From Candidatus Moranbacteria bacterium UBA2282 (lineage in GTDB: Bacteria > Patescibacteriota > Minisyncoccia > Moranbacterales > UBA2206), in the NCBI GenBank assembly GCA_002345745.1, contig DDWQ01000011.1, forward strand, positions 1 to 64,000: DNA of 64,000 nucleotides. The letters run 5' to 3'. The notes under the pieces are model-generated. The model was not told the origin of the DNA. It did not search any database and saw only the letters and a list, made by a program, of their open reading frames with translations. Made by a program: the position numbers and the translations under genes. Below are positions 24,178 through 31,846 of the stretch, piece by piece. Numbering within the stretch: position 1 is the stretch's first letter; each line of letters begins with the position of its first letter.

Positions 24178-26832
24178 ATGGAACTTTTTAATAAACTTTT
24201 TGGCTCAAACCAGCGTGAGATTGCAAAGTTGCAACCAATTGTCGAAAAAATAAATTCCTATGACGCGACAATGCGTCGTTTGTCTGACAGTGAATTGCAA
24301 GCAAAAACACCAGAATTTCGGGAAAGAATTGCCAAAGGCGAAACTCTAGATGAGATTTTGCCAGAGGCATACGCGGTAGTGCGAGAGGCGGCTGATCGAG
24401 TCAACGGGACTCGGCCTTTCGATGTGCAGTTGATTGGTGGCATTGTTTTGCATCAAGGTAAAATTGCGGAAATGAAAACAGGTGAAGGAAAAACTTTGAC
24501 TTCAACTTTGCCAATTTATTTGAATGCACTAACTGGCAAAGGTGTGCATGTTATTACAGTTAATGATTATTTGGCCAAACGTGATTGCAACTGGATGGGA
24601 TCAATTTTCTATTTTCTAGGAGTTTCAGCCGCTTGCATTATTCATGATGCGTCGTATATGTATAAAGCGAAAGTTGTTGATACTAATGAAGTGAATGTTG
24701 GAAACCTGCCTGCTGGCAGGCAGGTGGAAAATTTGCAAGAAGTGATGCGTCGTGATGCCTACAATGCTGACATTGCTTATGGAACTAATAATGAATTTGG
24801 TTTTGATTATCTGCGGGATAATATGGTGCAAGCAAGTTCTCAGATGGTGCAACGAAAACTCAATTTTGCCATTGTTGATGAAGTCGATTCAATTTTGATT
24901 GATGAGGCGCGAACTCCACTCATTATTTCGGCACCCGATACTGAATCAACTAAATTGTATCAGCAGTTTGCACAAATTGTGCCAAAACTAAAAAAAAAGG
25001 AGGATTATGAAGTCGATGAAAAAGCAAAGGCCGTGGTCATCACTGATTCTGGAATTTCTAAAGTGGAACAAATGTTGGGTGTTAGTAATCTATATGAAAC
25101 GGGCAAGATAAATTTTGTGCATCATCTAGAGCAAGCTTTGAAAGCACAGGTTATTTTTCAACGAGACAGCGATTATGTGGTAAAGGACGGTGAAGTTATT
25201 ATCGTAGATGATTTTACTGGTCGTATGATGCAAGGTCGCAGATATAGTGACGGTTTGCATCAGGCTATTGAAGCCAAAGAAAATGTCAAAGTGCAAAAGG
25301 AATCACGCACATTAGCAACGATCACTTTTCAAAATTATTTTCGAGTTTATAAAAAACTAGCTGGGATGACTGGAACAGCTTTAACGAGTGCAGAGGAATT
25401 TTTTAAGGTGTATAATGTTGATGTTCTAGAAATTCCGACTAATCGCATTATGCAAAGAAAAGATTTGCCGGATGTAATTTATAAAACAGAAAAAGGCAAA
25501 TTTAATGCTATCGCAGAAGAAATAAAAAGAGTTTATGAAATTGGACAACCAATTCTTGTGGGAACTATTGCAATTGAAAAATCAGAATATTTAAGCGCAC
25601 TTTTGCAGAGGACTGGCGTGCCACACGCAGTTTTGAATGCTAAAAATCATGAAAGTGAAGCTTCTATCATTGCGGGGGCTGGGAAAAAAGGCGCCGTGAC
25701 AATCGCAACTAATATGGCAGGTCGTGGAACGGATATAAAACTTGGAGAAGGTGTGAAAGAACTGGGCGGTCTTTTGATTATCGGAACGGAACGGCATGAA
25801 GCACGTCGCATTGATAATCAGTTGCGAGGGCGAGCCGGACGTCAGGGCGATCCTGGTGCTTCACAATTCTATGTCTCATTGGAAGATGAATTGATGCGTC
25901 GCTTTGGTGGTGATAAATTGAAAGATATGATGGATCGTTTTGGCTTGCCAGAAGATCAGCCGATTCAAAATGGCATAATTTCCAAATCAATCGAAAGTGC
26001 ACAATCAAAAATCGAAGGTTTCAACTTTGATATTCGAAAACACGTGCTGGATTATGATGATGTTATGAATAAGCAGCGTGAAGTTGTGTATAAAAAACGA
26101 CGAGAAATTTTGGAGATGAAAGATGCCAAAAGTGAACTCTTGAATTATATTAACGAGGAAATTGAAAAAGTAGTTTCCTTCAATTGTGCTGGTGATGAGT
26201 ATGCTTGGGATATGAAAGAGTTGAACACTAATTTTAATGCAATTGTTTTTGCCCAAGGAGATTTGACTGGCAAATTGGAAGAAATTAAACAAGATGGTCG
26301 TCATAGCGCGGCGGAAAAAATTAGCCAACTAGTGGAATTTTTGATGGGCATTGCCAAAGAAGTTTATAATAAAAAAGAGCAAAATGCAGGCACAGAGCAA
26401 ATGAGATCCATAGAAAAAGCAGTTATTTTGCAAACGATGGATATGTCTTGGATGAATCATCTGGATGAAATTGATTATTTACGCGAGGGGATTGGTCTGC
26501 GTGGCTATGGTCAGCGTGATCCACTGATCGAATATAAGCGGGAAGCTTTTGGAATGTTTGCACAATTGATGGATAGTATTCGAGCTAATATTGTTAGTAC
26601 AATTTTCAGAGTTAATGCAGTTTCGTCGCAGAAGGAAACTCCGCAAGAGAATTTGAATTTTAGCGGAGCGAATGATGAGGTGGAACAATTTGGAACTACT
26701 AAAGCAGTTGAATCTGGCAACGATAAGGTGTCTGTTAAAAAATCACCAATTATCAATGAAGACAAGGTCGGTCGCAATGATCCTTGTCCGTGTGGATCAG
26801 GTAAAAAATATAAGAAGTGTTGTGGTAAATAA
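24178..26832 (+). CDS. secA: Preprotein translocase ATPase SecA
   Basis: 884 residues. It drives unfolded preproteins through SecYEG. Walker A is MKTGEGKTLTS, the Walker B region is VDEVDSILIDEARTPLI, the helicase-type motif is ATNMAGRGTDIKLG, followed by GRAGRQGDPG. The C-terminus has the zinc/SEC-C tail RNDPCPCGSGKKYKKCCGK, which binds zinc and SecB-like partners or ribosomes. At residues 176-183 an 8-residue run NLPAGRQV is encoded by a 20-bp palindrome that is repeated elsewhere in the window. It falls in the variable stretch before DAYNADIAYGTNNEFGFDY. The gene is not in an operon with secDF but lies close to it. Confidence 0.95.
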   Translation: MELFNKLFGSNQREIAKLQPIVEKINSYDATMRRLSDSELQAKTPEFRERIAKGETLDEILPEAYAVVREAADRVNGTRPFDVQLIGGIVLHQGKIAEMKTGEGKTLTSTLPIYLNALTGKGVHVITVNDYLAKRDCNWMGSIFYFLGVSAACIIHDASYMYKAKVVDTNEVNVGNLPAGRQVENLQEVMRRDAYNADIAYGTNNEFGFDYLRDNMVQASSQMVQRKLNFAIVDEVDSILIDEARTPLIISAPDTESTKLYQQFAQIVPKLKKKEDYEVDEKAKAVVITDSGISKVEQMLGVSNLYETGKINFVHHLEQALKAQVIFQRDSDYVVKDGEVIIVDDFTGRMMQGRRYSDGLHQAIEAKENVKVQKESRTLATITFQNYFRVYKKLAGMTGTALTSAEEFFKVYNVDVLEIPTNRIMQRKDLPDVIYKTEKGKFNAIAEEIKRVYEIGQPILVGTIAIEKSEYLSALLQRTGVPHAVLNAKNHESEASIIAGAGKKGAVTIATNMAGRGTDIKLGEGVKELGGLLIIGTERHEARRIDNQLRGRAGRQGDPGASQFYVSLEDELMRRFGGDKLKDMMDRFGLPEDQPIQNGIISKSIESAQSKIEGFNFDIRKHVLDYDDVMNKQREVVYKKRREILEMKDAKSELLNYINEEIEKVVSFNCAGDEYAWDMKELNTNFNAIVFAQGDLTGKLEEIKQDGRHSAAEKISQLVEFLMGIAKEVYNKKEQNAGTEQMRSIEKAVILQTMDMSWMNHLDEIDYLREGIGLRGYGQRDPLIEYKREAFGMFAQLMDSIRANIVSTIFRVNAVSSQKETPQENLNFSGANDEVEQFGTTKAVESGNDKVSVKKSPIINEDKVGRNDPCPCGSGKKYKKCCGK
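24705..24724. repeat. CCTGCCTG palindrome inside secA
   Basis: CCTGCCTGCTGGCAGGCAGG, a 20-base palindrome with one central mismatch, translated as part of NLPAGRQV. It is a family member with 31645, 35078 and (degenerate) 1977. Confidence 0.85.
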
Positions 26833-26855
26833 TGTAAGTTAGTGAGAAATTTAGA

Positions 26856-27335
26856 ATGAAAATATTTAATTTATCTTTTGAAAAATCAGTCGGTGCAGTT
26901 ATCTTTCGTAGAAATGAAAGTGACGAAAAAGAATTCTTGCTTTTGCATTATCCTTCTGGTCACTGGGATTTTCCAAAAGGGCATATAGAAAAAGATGAAA
27001 CTGAGAAAGAAACTTTGCGACGGGAAATTATAGAGGAAACTGGAATAATTGAACTAAATATTATTGCTGGATTTAAAGATTACATCAGATATTTCTATCA
27101 AGCCAATGGTGATGAGCGAGAAGAAAGAATTAAAAATGGAAATGGCCTGAATGTTTTTAAAAAAGTTGTGTATTATATCGCTGAAACAAAGGAAATATCT
27201 ATCATAATTTCAGATGAACATATTAATTTTGAATGGTTAAATTATGAAAAGGCGGTTGCTAGAATAACTTTTGAAAATGGCAGAAATGTTCTTAGAAAAG
27301 CCGATGTCTTTTTAGAAAAGAATTTGCATAACTAG
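26856..27335 (+). CDS. NUDIX hydrolase
   Basis: 159 residues. The Nudix box is complete: GHIEKDETEKETLRREIIEETG (G-x5-E-x7-R-E-x-x-E-E-x-G), about residues 46-67. The N-terminal FEKSVGAVIFRRN and FLLLHYPSGHWDFPKG suggest the diadenosine polyphosphate (Ap4A) or bis-nucleoside hydrolase group, which shares the HWDFPKGH pattern. It lies between secA and secD, 23 bases after secA. Its role could be cleaning up signalling or damaged nucleotides. Confidence 0.8.
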   Translation: MKIFNLSFEKSVGAVIFRRNESDEKEFLLLHYPSGHWDFPKGHIEKDETEKETLRREIIEETGIIELNIIAGFKDYIRYFYQANGDEREERIKNGNGLNVFKKVVYYIAETKEISIIISDEHINFEWLNYEKAVARITFENGRNVLRKADVFLEKNLHN

Positions 27336-27352
27336 CCCTGAACATGTTTCAT

Positions 27353-27381
27353 TTGCACAGTTTCTTAAGATATTGTAAAAT
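27353..27381 (+). promoter_or_regulatory. Promoter for secD-secF
   Basis: TTGCAC (27353-27358), a 17-base spacer and TAAAAT (27376-27381). The leader would be only a few bases before ATG 27391. Confidence 0.5.
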
Positions 27382-27390
27382 AAATTTACT

Positions 27391-29133
27391 ATGACATTAA
27401 AACGAAAACTCTCAATACAATTTATAGCAGTCATTATCTTGGCAATAATGGTTGGATTAATTTCCTATCCGAAAGTGGTTTCAAAAATACCGCCTGTTTA
27501 TAATGCATTAAATAAACTGAAAATAAATCTTGGTCTTGATTTGCAAGGAGGAATTCATCTTGAATATGCGCCTGACTTGAGTAAAATCGAAGATGCTAAA
27601 ATTGATGAGTCAATGCAAGCCGTGCAAGATGTCATCGAGCGACGCGTGAATGCCTTTGGTGTAGCTGAACCGGTTATTTATACTACGAAATCAGGCACTG
27701 ACCGTAGATTGATTGTTGAGCTGGCGGGCGTGAAAGATATTAATGAAGCTAAGAGTCTAATTAAAGAAACTCCATTTTTGGAATTTAAGGAAGAAGCCGA
27801 ATCCGACACATCTAATGATATTCCACAGTCTGTGCTGGATGAATTAAATGTGCAGGTCAAACAAAAAGCTGAAGAAGTTCTAAAAAAAGCTCTAGCTGGC
27901 GAAGACTTTGCGCAACTAGCGAAAGATAATAGTGAGGATCCTGGTAGTAAAGAAAATGGCGGGGATTTGGATTTTGTTAAGAAAGGAACTTTTGTACCAG
28001 AATTTGATAAAATATTATTTGAAGGAAATTTAGCTGATGGCGAAATAAATAAAGAATTGGTTGAAACTCAATTCGGGTGGCACATTATTAAGAAAATTGA
28101 AAAACGACCTGCCTCGACTGGCGGAGAATTATTGTCGACGCAAGGCGGGGGCGAAGGCGATAGTTTAGAAATTCATAGTGCGCATATTCTGTTTGCTAAA
28201 AAAGTTAATCCAGCACCAGCACGAAACTTTGTCGAAACAGGACTAACGGGTAAAAATTTAAAGAATGCCTCAGTTGATTTTAGCAATCAAGGTATGTCCG
28301 AGACGCAAGTCGCATTAAAGTTTGATGATGAGGGAACAAAATTATTTGCTGAATTGACTAAAAAAAATATTGGGAAAAGTTTAGCAATCTATCTTGACGG
28401 ACAAATTATCAGTGCACCAACTGTGCAAGCTGAAATTACGAATGGCGAAGCTGTAATCACTGGAAATTTTTCAAATGATGAAGCTAGTAATTTAGTAAAG
28501 AAACTTAATGAAGGCGCACTACCGGTGCCAATTAATTTAGTTAGTCAAGATAGTGTTGATGCCTCACTTGGCACAGCTTCACTAACCACAAGTTTGAAAG
28601 CTGGCTATATCGGACTGGGTGTAGTGATGATTTTTATGTTATTCTATTATCGTTTTCTAGGACTGATTGCTTCGGTGGCTTTGTTTATTTATACTGGCAT
28701 GATGATCGCCCTATTTAAAATATCGGGTTTGACACCTTGGCAAATAACATTGACTCTACCGGGAATTGCTGGCTTTATTTTGTCGATTGGTATGGCGGTG
28801 GATGCGAATATTCTGATTTTTGAACGAACTAAAGAAGAAATTAAAAAAGGTCGCAATATTTTAGGGGCACTTGATGAAGGTTTCAAACGAGCTTGGACCT
28901 CTATCCGTGATGGAAATGTATCTTCAATTATAACCGCATTAATTTTAATTGAACTTGGTACCGGATTTGTAAAAGGTTTTGCCGTAACTTTGATTATTGG
29001 AGTTTTACTTTCTATGTTTACAGCCGTTACAATTTCCAGAACGATGTTGCGATTTCTGCTAGGTGAATGGATTAACGACAAATTGTGGCTAGTAGGTGTG
29101 AAAAAGAAAGATATTGCCGAAATTAAAAAATAA
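27391..29133 (+). CDS. secD: Protein translocase subunit SecD with inserted parvulin-like segment
   Basis: 580 residues. The N-terminal membrane helix (8-28) and the start LGLDLQGGIHLEY are classic SecD. The P1 region is interrupted at about 150-271 by a peptidyl-prolyl isomerase-like stretch: EEVLKKALAGEDFAQLAK, SEDPGSKENGGDLDFV, FVPEFDKILFEG and ETQFGWHIIKK. The expected first parvulin strand (HILF) comes after it (SAHILFAKK, residues 263-271), as in a circular permutation or truncated tandem. Residues 240-255 are encoded by a repeat element. The C-terminal six-helix RND part (VDASLGTASLTTSLKAG to FLLGEW) is complete. SecDF uses proton flow to finish export; the added domain would lie outside the membrane and could help folding. 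Confidence 0.9.
   Translation: MTLKRKLSIQFIAVIILAIMVGLISYPKVVSKIPPVYNALNKLKINLGLDLQGGIHLEYAPDLSKIEDAKIDESMQAVQDVIERRVNAFGVAEPVIYTTKSGTDRRLIVELAGVKDINEAKSLIKETPFLEFKEEAESDTSNDIPQSVLDELNVQVKQKAEEVLKKALAGEDFAQLAKDNSEDPGSKENGGDLDFVKKGTFVPEFDKILFEGNLADGEINKELVETQFGWHIIKKIEKRPASTGGELLSTQGGGEGDSLEIHSAHILFAKKVNPAPARNFVETGLTGKNLKNASVDFSNQGMSETQVALKFDDEGTKLFAELTKKNIGKSLAIYLDGQIISAPTVQAEITNGEAVITGNFSNDEASNLVKKLNEGALPVPINLVSQDSVDASLGTASLTTSLKAGYIGLGVVMIFMLFYYRFLGLIASVALFIYTGMMIALFKISGLTPWQITLTLPGIAGFILSIGMAVDANILIFERTKEEIKKGRNILGALDEGFKRAWTSIRDGNVSSIITALILIELGTGFVKGFAVTLIIGVLLSMFTAVTISRTMLRFLLGEWINDKLWLVGVKKKDIAEIKK
28108..28153. repeat. 46-bp repeat element inside secD
   Basis: It begins CCTGCCTCGACTGGCGGAG and contains TTGTCGACGCAAGGCGG at its right side. 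About four fifths of its bases match the sequence at 31777-31822 upstream of porA, where it is read in another frame. In secD it encodes RPASTGGELLSTQGGGEGD, a flexible Gly/Ser/Thr linker. Confidence 0.65.
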
Positions 29134-29144
29134 AATGACAAAAA

Positions 29145-30044
29145 ATGTTTAATATTATTTCTAAAACTAAATATGCCTACATCTTTTCAATAACTTTGAC
29201 AGTTTTGAGTGTGATTAGTTTGTCTTTGTGGGGATTAAAAACCGGCATTGATTTTTCCGGTGGAACTGAAATGGAGATTGGATTTGTTGATAGTGTTCCA
29301 GCTAATCAAGAAATTGTTGCAGTACTTGAACCATTGAATTTAAGCAGTTTGACGGTGCAAAGAAAAGGAACAACTTCTTTATTGATGAGCTATGCTTCAG
29401 TAGAAGATAGCGTTAATCAAAATGTTTGGAAAAGTATTACGGAAAAATATCCCGAAGCAACACAACTTAAGGCTGATTATCGCGATTCATCCGTTTCTTC
29501 AGAGCTAAAAAATAAATCTTTGTGGGCACTTTTTTGGGCAGCAATTGGAATTATGTCCTTTATTGCTTGGGCTTTTCGTAAGGTTTCCCGACCGATTGAA
29601 TCTTGGAAATATGGAGTTGGAGCCGTTATAGCACTCATTCATGATGTGTTAGTCACTGTTGGTGTGTTTTCAATTCTAGGGCATTTTCAAGGAGTTGAAG
29701 TTGGTGTTCCATTTATCGCCGCGCTTCTGACAATTCTCGGATTTTCAGTGCATGATACAATTGTTGTTTATGACCGAACTCGTGAAAATCTTTTAAAAGG
29801 TTCGTCTAAAGAACCTTTTCCAGAGGTTGTTAATCGCAGTTTAAATGAAACTCTTGTGCGTTCAATCAACACATCCCTCACAGTTATTATAACCCTGTTA
29901 TCATTGTATATTTTTGGAGGGGAATCAATTAAAAACTTTGCATTAGCACTTTTGATCGGTGTAGGTTTTGGGACATATTCTTCTATTTTCATTGCCTCAG
30001 CGCTGCTTGTGACGAGTTATGAAATGCAACTAAAAAAGAAATAA
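29145..30044 (+). CDS. secF: Protein translocase subunit SecF
   Basis: 299 residues with six membrane helices. Signatures are GIDFSGGTEMEIGF near the N-terminus, SRPIESWKYGVGAVIALIHDVLVTVGVFSI, FSVHDTIVVYDRTREN and SLNETLVRSINTSLT. It pairs with SecD; the start lies 12 bases after the secD stop. No unusual insertion is seen here. Confidence 0.95.
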   Translation: MFNIISKTKYAYIFSITLTVLSVISLSLWGLKTGIDFSGGTEMEIGFVDSVPANQEIVAVLEPLNLSSLTVQRKGTTSLLMSYASVEDSVNQNVWKSITEKYPEATQLKADYRDSSVSSELKNKSLWALFWAAIGIMSFIAWAFRKVSRPIESWKYGVGAVIALIHDVLVTVGVFSILGHFQGVEVGVPFIAALLTILGFSVHDTIVVYDRTRENLLKGSSKEPFPEVVNRSLNETLVRSINTSLTVIITLLSLYIFGGESIKNFALALLIGVGFGTYSSIFIASALLVTSYEMQLKKK

Positions 30045-30079
30045 ATAATTCTACCAACTACTAACTATAAACTAAAATT

Positions 30080-30328
30080 ATGTGGAATCCATTTGCAAAA
30101 AATTCAACAACTAATGATGACGTAAAAGTTCCAAAGATGGGGATGATGCAAGCGATGGCAATGAAAAGAATTGCCAAAATGAGTCCTAAAGAAAGAAACA
30201 AAATTATGCAGGACGCAATGAAACCGGAAAATCGTAATAAAATTATAGGGGCTATGGATGCTATGAAAGCTTCTGGTCAAGTATCTGAAGAACAAATTGC
30301 TAAAGCGAAAAAAATGTTGGGGATGTAG
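30080..30328 (+). CDS. Small Met/Lys-rich protein of unknown function
   Basis: 82 residues with no membrane segment. It is rich in Met and Lys (MGMMQAMAMKRIAKMS), followed by predicted helices KERNKIMQDAMKPENRNKII and SEEQIAKAKKMLG. It follows secF by 35 bases and precedes mscL, so it may be cotranscribed. The upstream gap holds the simple repeat CTACCAACTACTAACTA (30052-30068). I do not recognise the family. Confidence 0.5.
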   Translation: MWNPFAKNSTTNDDVKVPKMGMMQAMAMKRIAKMSPKERNKIMQDAMKPENRNKIIGAMDAMKASGQVSEEQIAKAKKMLGM

Positions 30329-30363
30329 CGCCTCAACTTTTTTATAAAACTAACAATAATCGT

Positions 30364-30762
30364 ATGTTTAAAGAATTTAAAAAATTTGCTGTCAAAGGAA
30401 ATGCAGTTGATATGGCAGTTGGTATTATTATCGGTGCGGCTTTCGGTAAGATTGTAACGTCATTGGTAACTGACGTTATTATGCCACCAATCGGAGTTCT
30501 GCTAGGTGGGATTGATTTTTCTAACTTAGTTATAACATTGAAAAAAGCCACAGACACTACGGCGGCCGTAACACTAAATTATGGAATTTTCATAAATACA
30601 ATTCTTGATTTTGTTTTAATCTCCTTCGCCATATTTATCATTATTAAACAAATCAATCGCTTGAAGAAAAAGGAAGAAAATAAGCCGGTAACTAAACCCA
30701 CTGAAGATATTCTGCTACTGCGAGAAATCAGAGATGCACTCAAAAGTGGCACAAAAAAATAA
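30364..30762 (+). CDS. mscL: Large-conductance mechanosensitive channel MscL
   Basis: 132 residues. The typical N-terminal amphipathic helix FKEFKKFAVKGNAVDMAVG leads into TM1 (GIIIGAAFGKIVTSLV), then MPPIGVLLGGIDFSNL, a periplasmic loop and TM2 (FVLISFAIFIIIKQIN). The C-terminal helix bundle contains EDILLLREIRDAL. It releases solutes on hypo-osmotic shock. A terminator follows. Confidence 0.95.
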   Translation: MFKEFKKFAVKGNAVDMAVGIIIGAAFGKIVTSLVTDVIMPPIGVLLGGIDFSNLVITLKKATDTTAAVTLNYGIFINTILDFVLISFAIFIIIKQINRLKKKEENKPVTKPTEDILLLREIRDALKSGTKK

Positions 30763-30784
30763 TTCATACTGTGAAAAAAGATAT

Positions 30785-30813
30785 AAAACCCAATCTTATT
30801 ACAATTGGGTTTT
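30785..30813 (+). terminator. Terminator after mscL
   Basis: AAAACCCAAT (30785-30794) pairs perfectly with ATTGGGTTTT (30804-30813). Confidence 0.75.
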
Positions 30814-30818
30814 GCTAT

Positions 30819-30847
30819 TTAACGATATTTTTATTTTGTGGTATACT
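30819..30847 (+). promoter_or_regulatory. Promoter of the por operon, very short leader
   Basis: TTAACG (30819-30824), a 17-base spacer and TATACT (30842-30847); an overlapping TATAAT (30847-30852) could also serve. Either box places the start site at or next to the porG ATG (30854), so the message may be leaderless. Confidence 0.55.
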
Positions 30848-30853
30848 ATAATT

Positions 30854-31435
30854 ATGAAATATCATAAAGACATATTTGAAATAATTTTCCATGCGCGGGG
30901 TGGACAGGGGGCTAAGACAGCCGCTGAAATCATTGCGCAGGCAGCGGTGAATGAGGGCAAATTTGTGCAGGCTTTTCCGCAATTCGGACCTGAACGCAGT
31001 GGGGCGCCAACCAAGACGTTTGTGCGTATTTCTGATCATGAGATTAGAACTCATGAGCCGATTACTGACCCGGATGTCGTGGTTGTTTTGGACGAGACTA
31101 TTCTTGATTCTGAGATTGTCACCACTAACCTCGACAAAAATGAAGCTTTGGTTGTGGCTACTAAAAAAACAGCATTGGAAATTAGTCAAAAGCTTTCTGT
31201 GCGTGCTAGATTTGAAGGCAAGATCTATCCGATTGATGCCAACGGAATCTCGATGGAAATCGTGGGACAGCCGAGACCAAACACGGTGATTCTGGGAAAA
31301 TTTGTGCAAGTAACGGAAATTGTCAGTTTGGAAAGTGTAATTTCCGAATTTAAAAAAATATTTGGAACAAAAATTGGCAAAGAAGCCACAGATAAAAATA
31401 TTTTAGCGATTGAAAAAGCATATGACACAATATAA
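30854..31435 (+). CDS. porG: 2-oxoacid:ferredoxin oxidoreductase, gamma subunit
   Basis: 193 residues from ATG 30854 (MKYHKDIFEIIFHARGGQGA); a longer upstream frame has no support. The POR_N gamma pattern GGQGAKTAAEIIAQAAV, FPQFGPERSGAP and DPDVVVVLDETIL are clear. It is the first of four genes, porG-porD-porA-porB. The complex converts pyruvate (or a branched 2-oxoacid) and CoA to acyl-CoA and CO2, passing electrons to ferredoxin in the cytoplasm. Confidence 0.9.
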   Translation: MKYHKDIFEIIFHARGGQGAKTAAEIIAQAAVNEGKFVQAFPQFGPERSGAPTKTFVRISDHEIRTHEPITDPDVVVVLDETILDSEIVTTNLDKNEALVVATKKTALEISQKLSVRARFEGKIYPIDANGISMEIVGQPRPNTVILGKFVQVTEIVSLESVISEFKKIFGTKIGKEATDKNILAIEKAYDTI

Positions 31436-31757
31436 TAAATCGGAAATTGAGAATAAAAAGTCTAAAATTGGCAGTGAAGAAGGTGCCGTTATTAAACACG
31501 ATTTGAAAAATGCAGCTGCGACTGGTGATTGGCGATATATGACACCAATTGTAGATAAAGAAAAATGCACTGGTTGCACAACTTGCATGCCATTTTGCCC
31601 GGAAGCGTCAATCATAATGAAGGCATATAAAAGTGAGTCAACGGCCTGCCTGCCGGCAGGCAGGGACAAGTGTGATATTGACTATGATTTTTGCAAAGGT
31701 TGCGGAGTATGTGCAGCTGTTTGCCCAGCCAAAGCGATTACAATGAAGAAAAATTAA
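31422..31757 (+). CDS. porD: 2-oxoacid:ferredoxin oxidoreductase, delta (2x[4Fe-4S]) subunit
   Basis: 111 residues. ATG 31422 overlaps the porG stop. Two ferredoxin clusters are intact: CTGCTTCMPFCPEA and CKGCGVCAAVCPAKA. Between them lies an extra run STACLPAGRDK encoded by a perfect 20-bp palindrome (31645-31664). It lengthens the loop joining the clusters, which is usually short, but adds one Cys and leaves the eight ligands in place. The subunit passes electrons from the catalytic centre to ferredoxin. Confidence 0.9.
   Translation: MTQYNKSEIENKKSKIGSEEGAVIKHDLKNAAATGDWRYMTPIVDKEKCTGCTTCMPFCPEASIIMKAYKSESTACLPAGRDKCDIDYDFCKGCGVCAAVCPAKAITMKKN
31645..31664. repeat. CCTGCCTG palindrome inside porD
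   Basis: CCTGCCTGCCGGCAGGCAGG, a perfect 20-base palindrome read as ACLPAGR. It is the clearest copy of the family. Confidence 0.9.
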
Positions 31758-31776
31758 TAATCCGATTCGAAACTAC

Positions 31777-31822
31777 CCGCCTCGACTCGCGGAGACCTCT
31801 TGTCGAAGCGAGGCAGGCGAAT
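31777..31822. repeat. 46-bp repeat element between porD and porA
   Basis: It starts CCCGCCTCGACTCGCGGAGA and ends CGAGGCAGGCG; related to the copy in secD at 28108. It is flanked by GATTCGAA (31764-31771) and TTCGAATC (31827-31834) as an outer inverted pair. It occupies the place where the porA ribosome site and start codon would be expected. Confidence 0.65.
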
Positions 31823-31846
31823 GTAATTCGAATCTACGAAAATATT

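Noticed and set aside
30734..30853. N-terminal extension of porG
   Set aside because: It runs through the mscL terminator and the por promoter; the ATG at 30854 matches the family start.
31691..31846. Longer porA N-terminus starting at TTG 31691
   Set aside because: It would overlap porD by 67 bases, read porD out of frame and include the inserted repeat; family members start near the KKRIALSGG segment.
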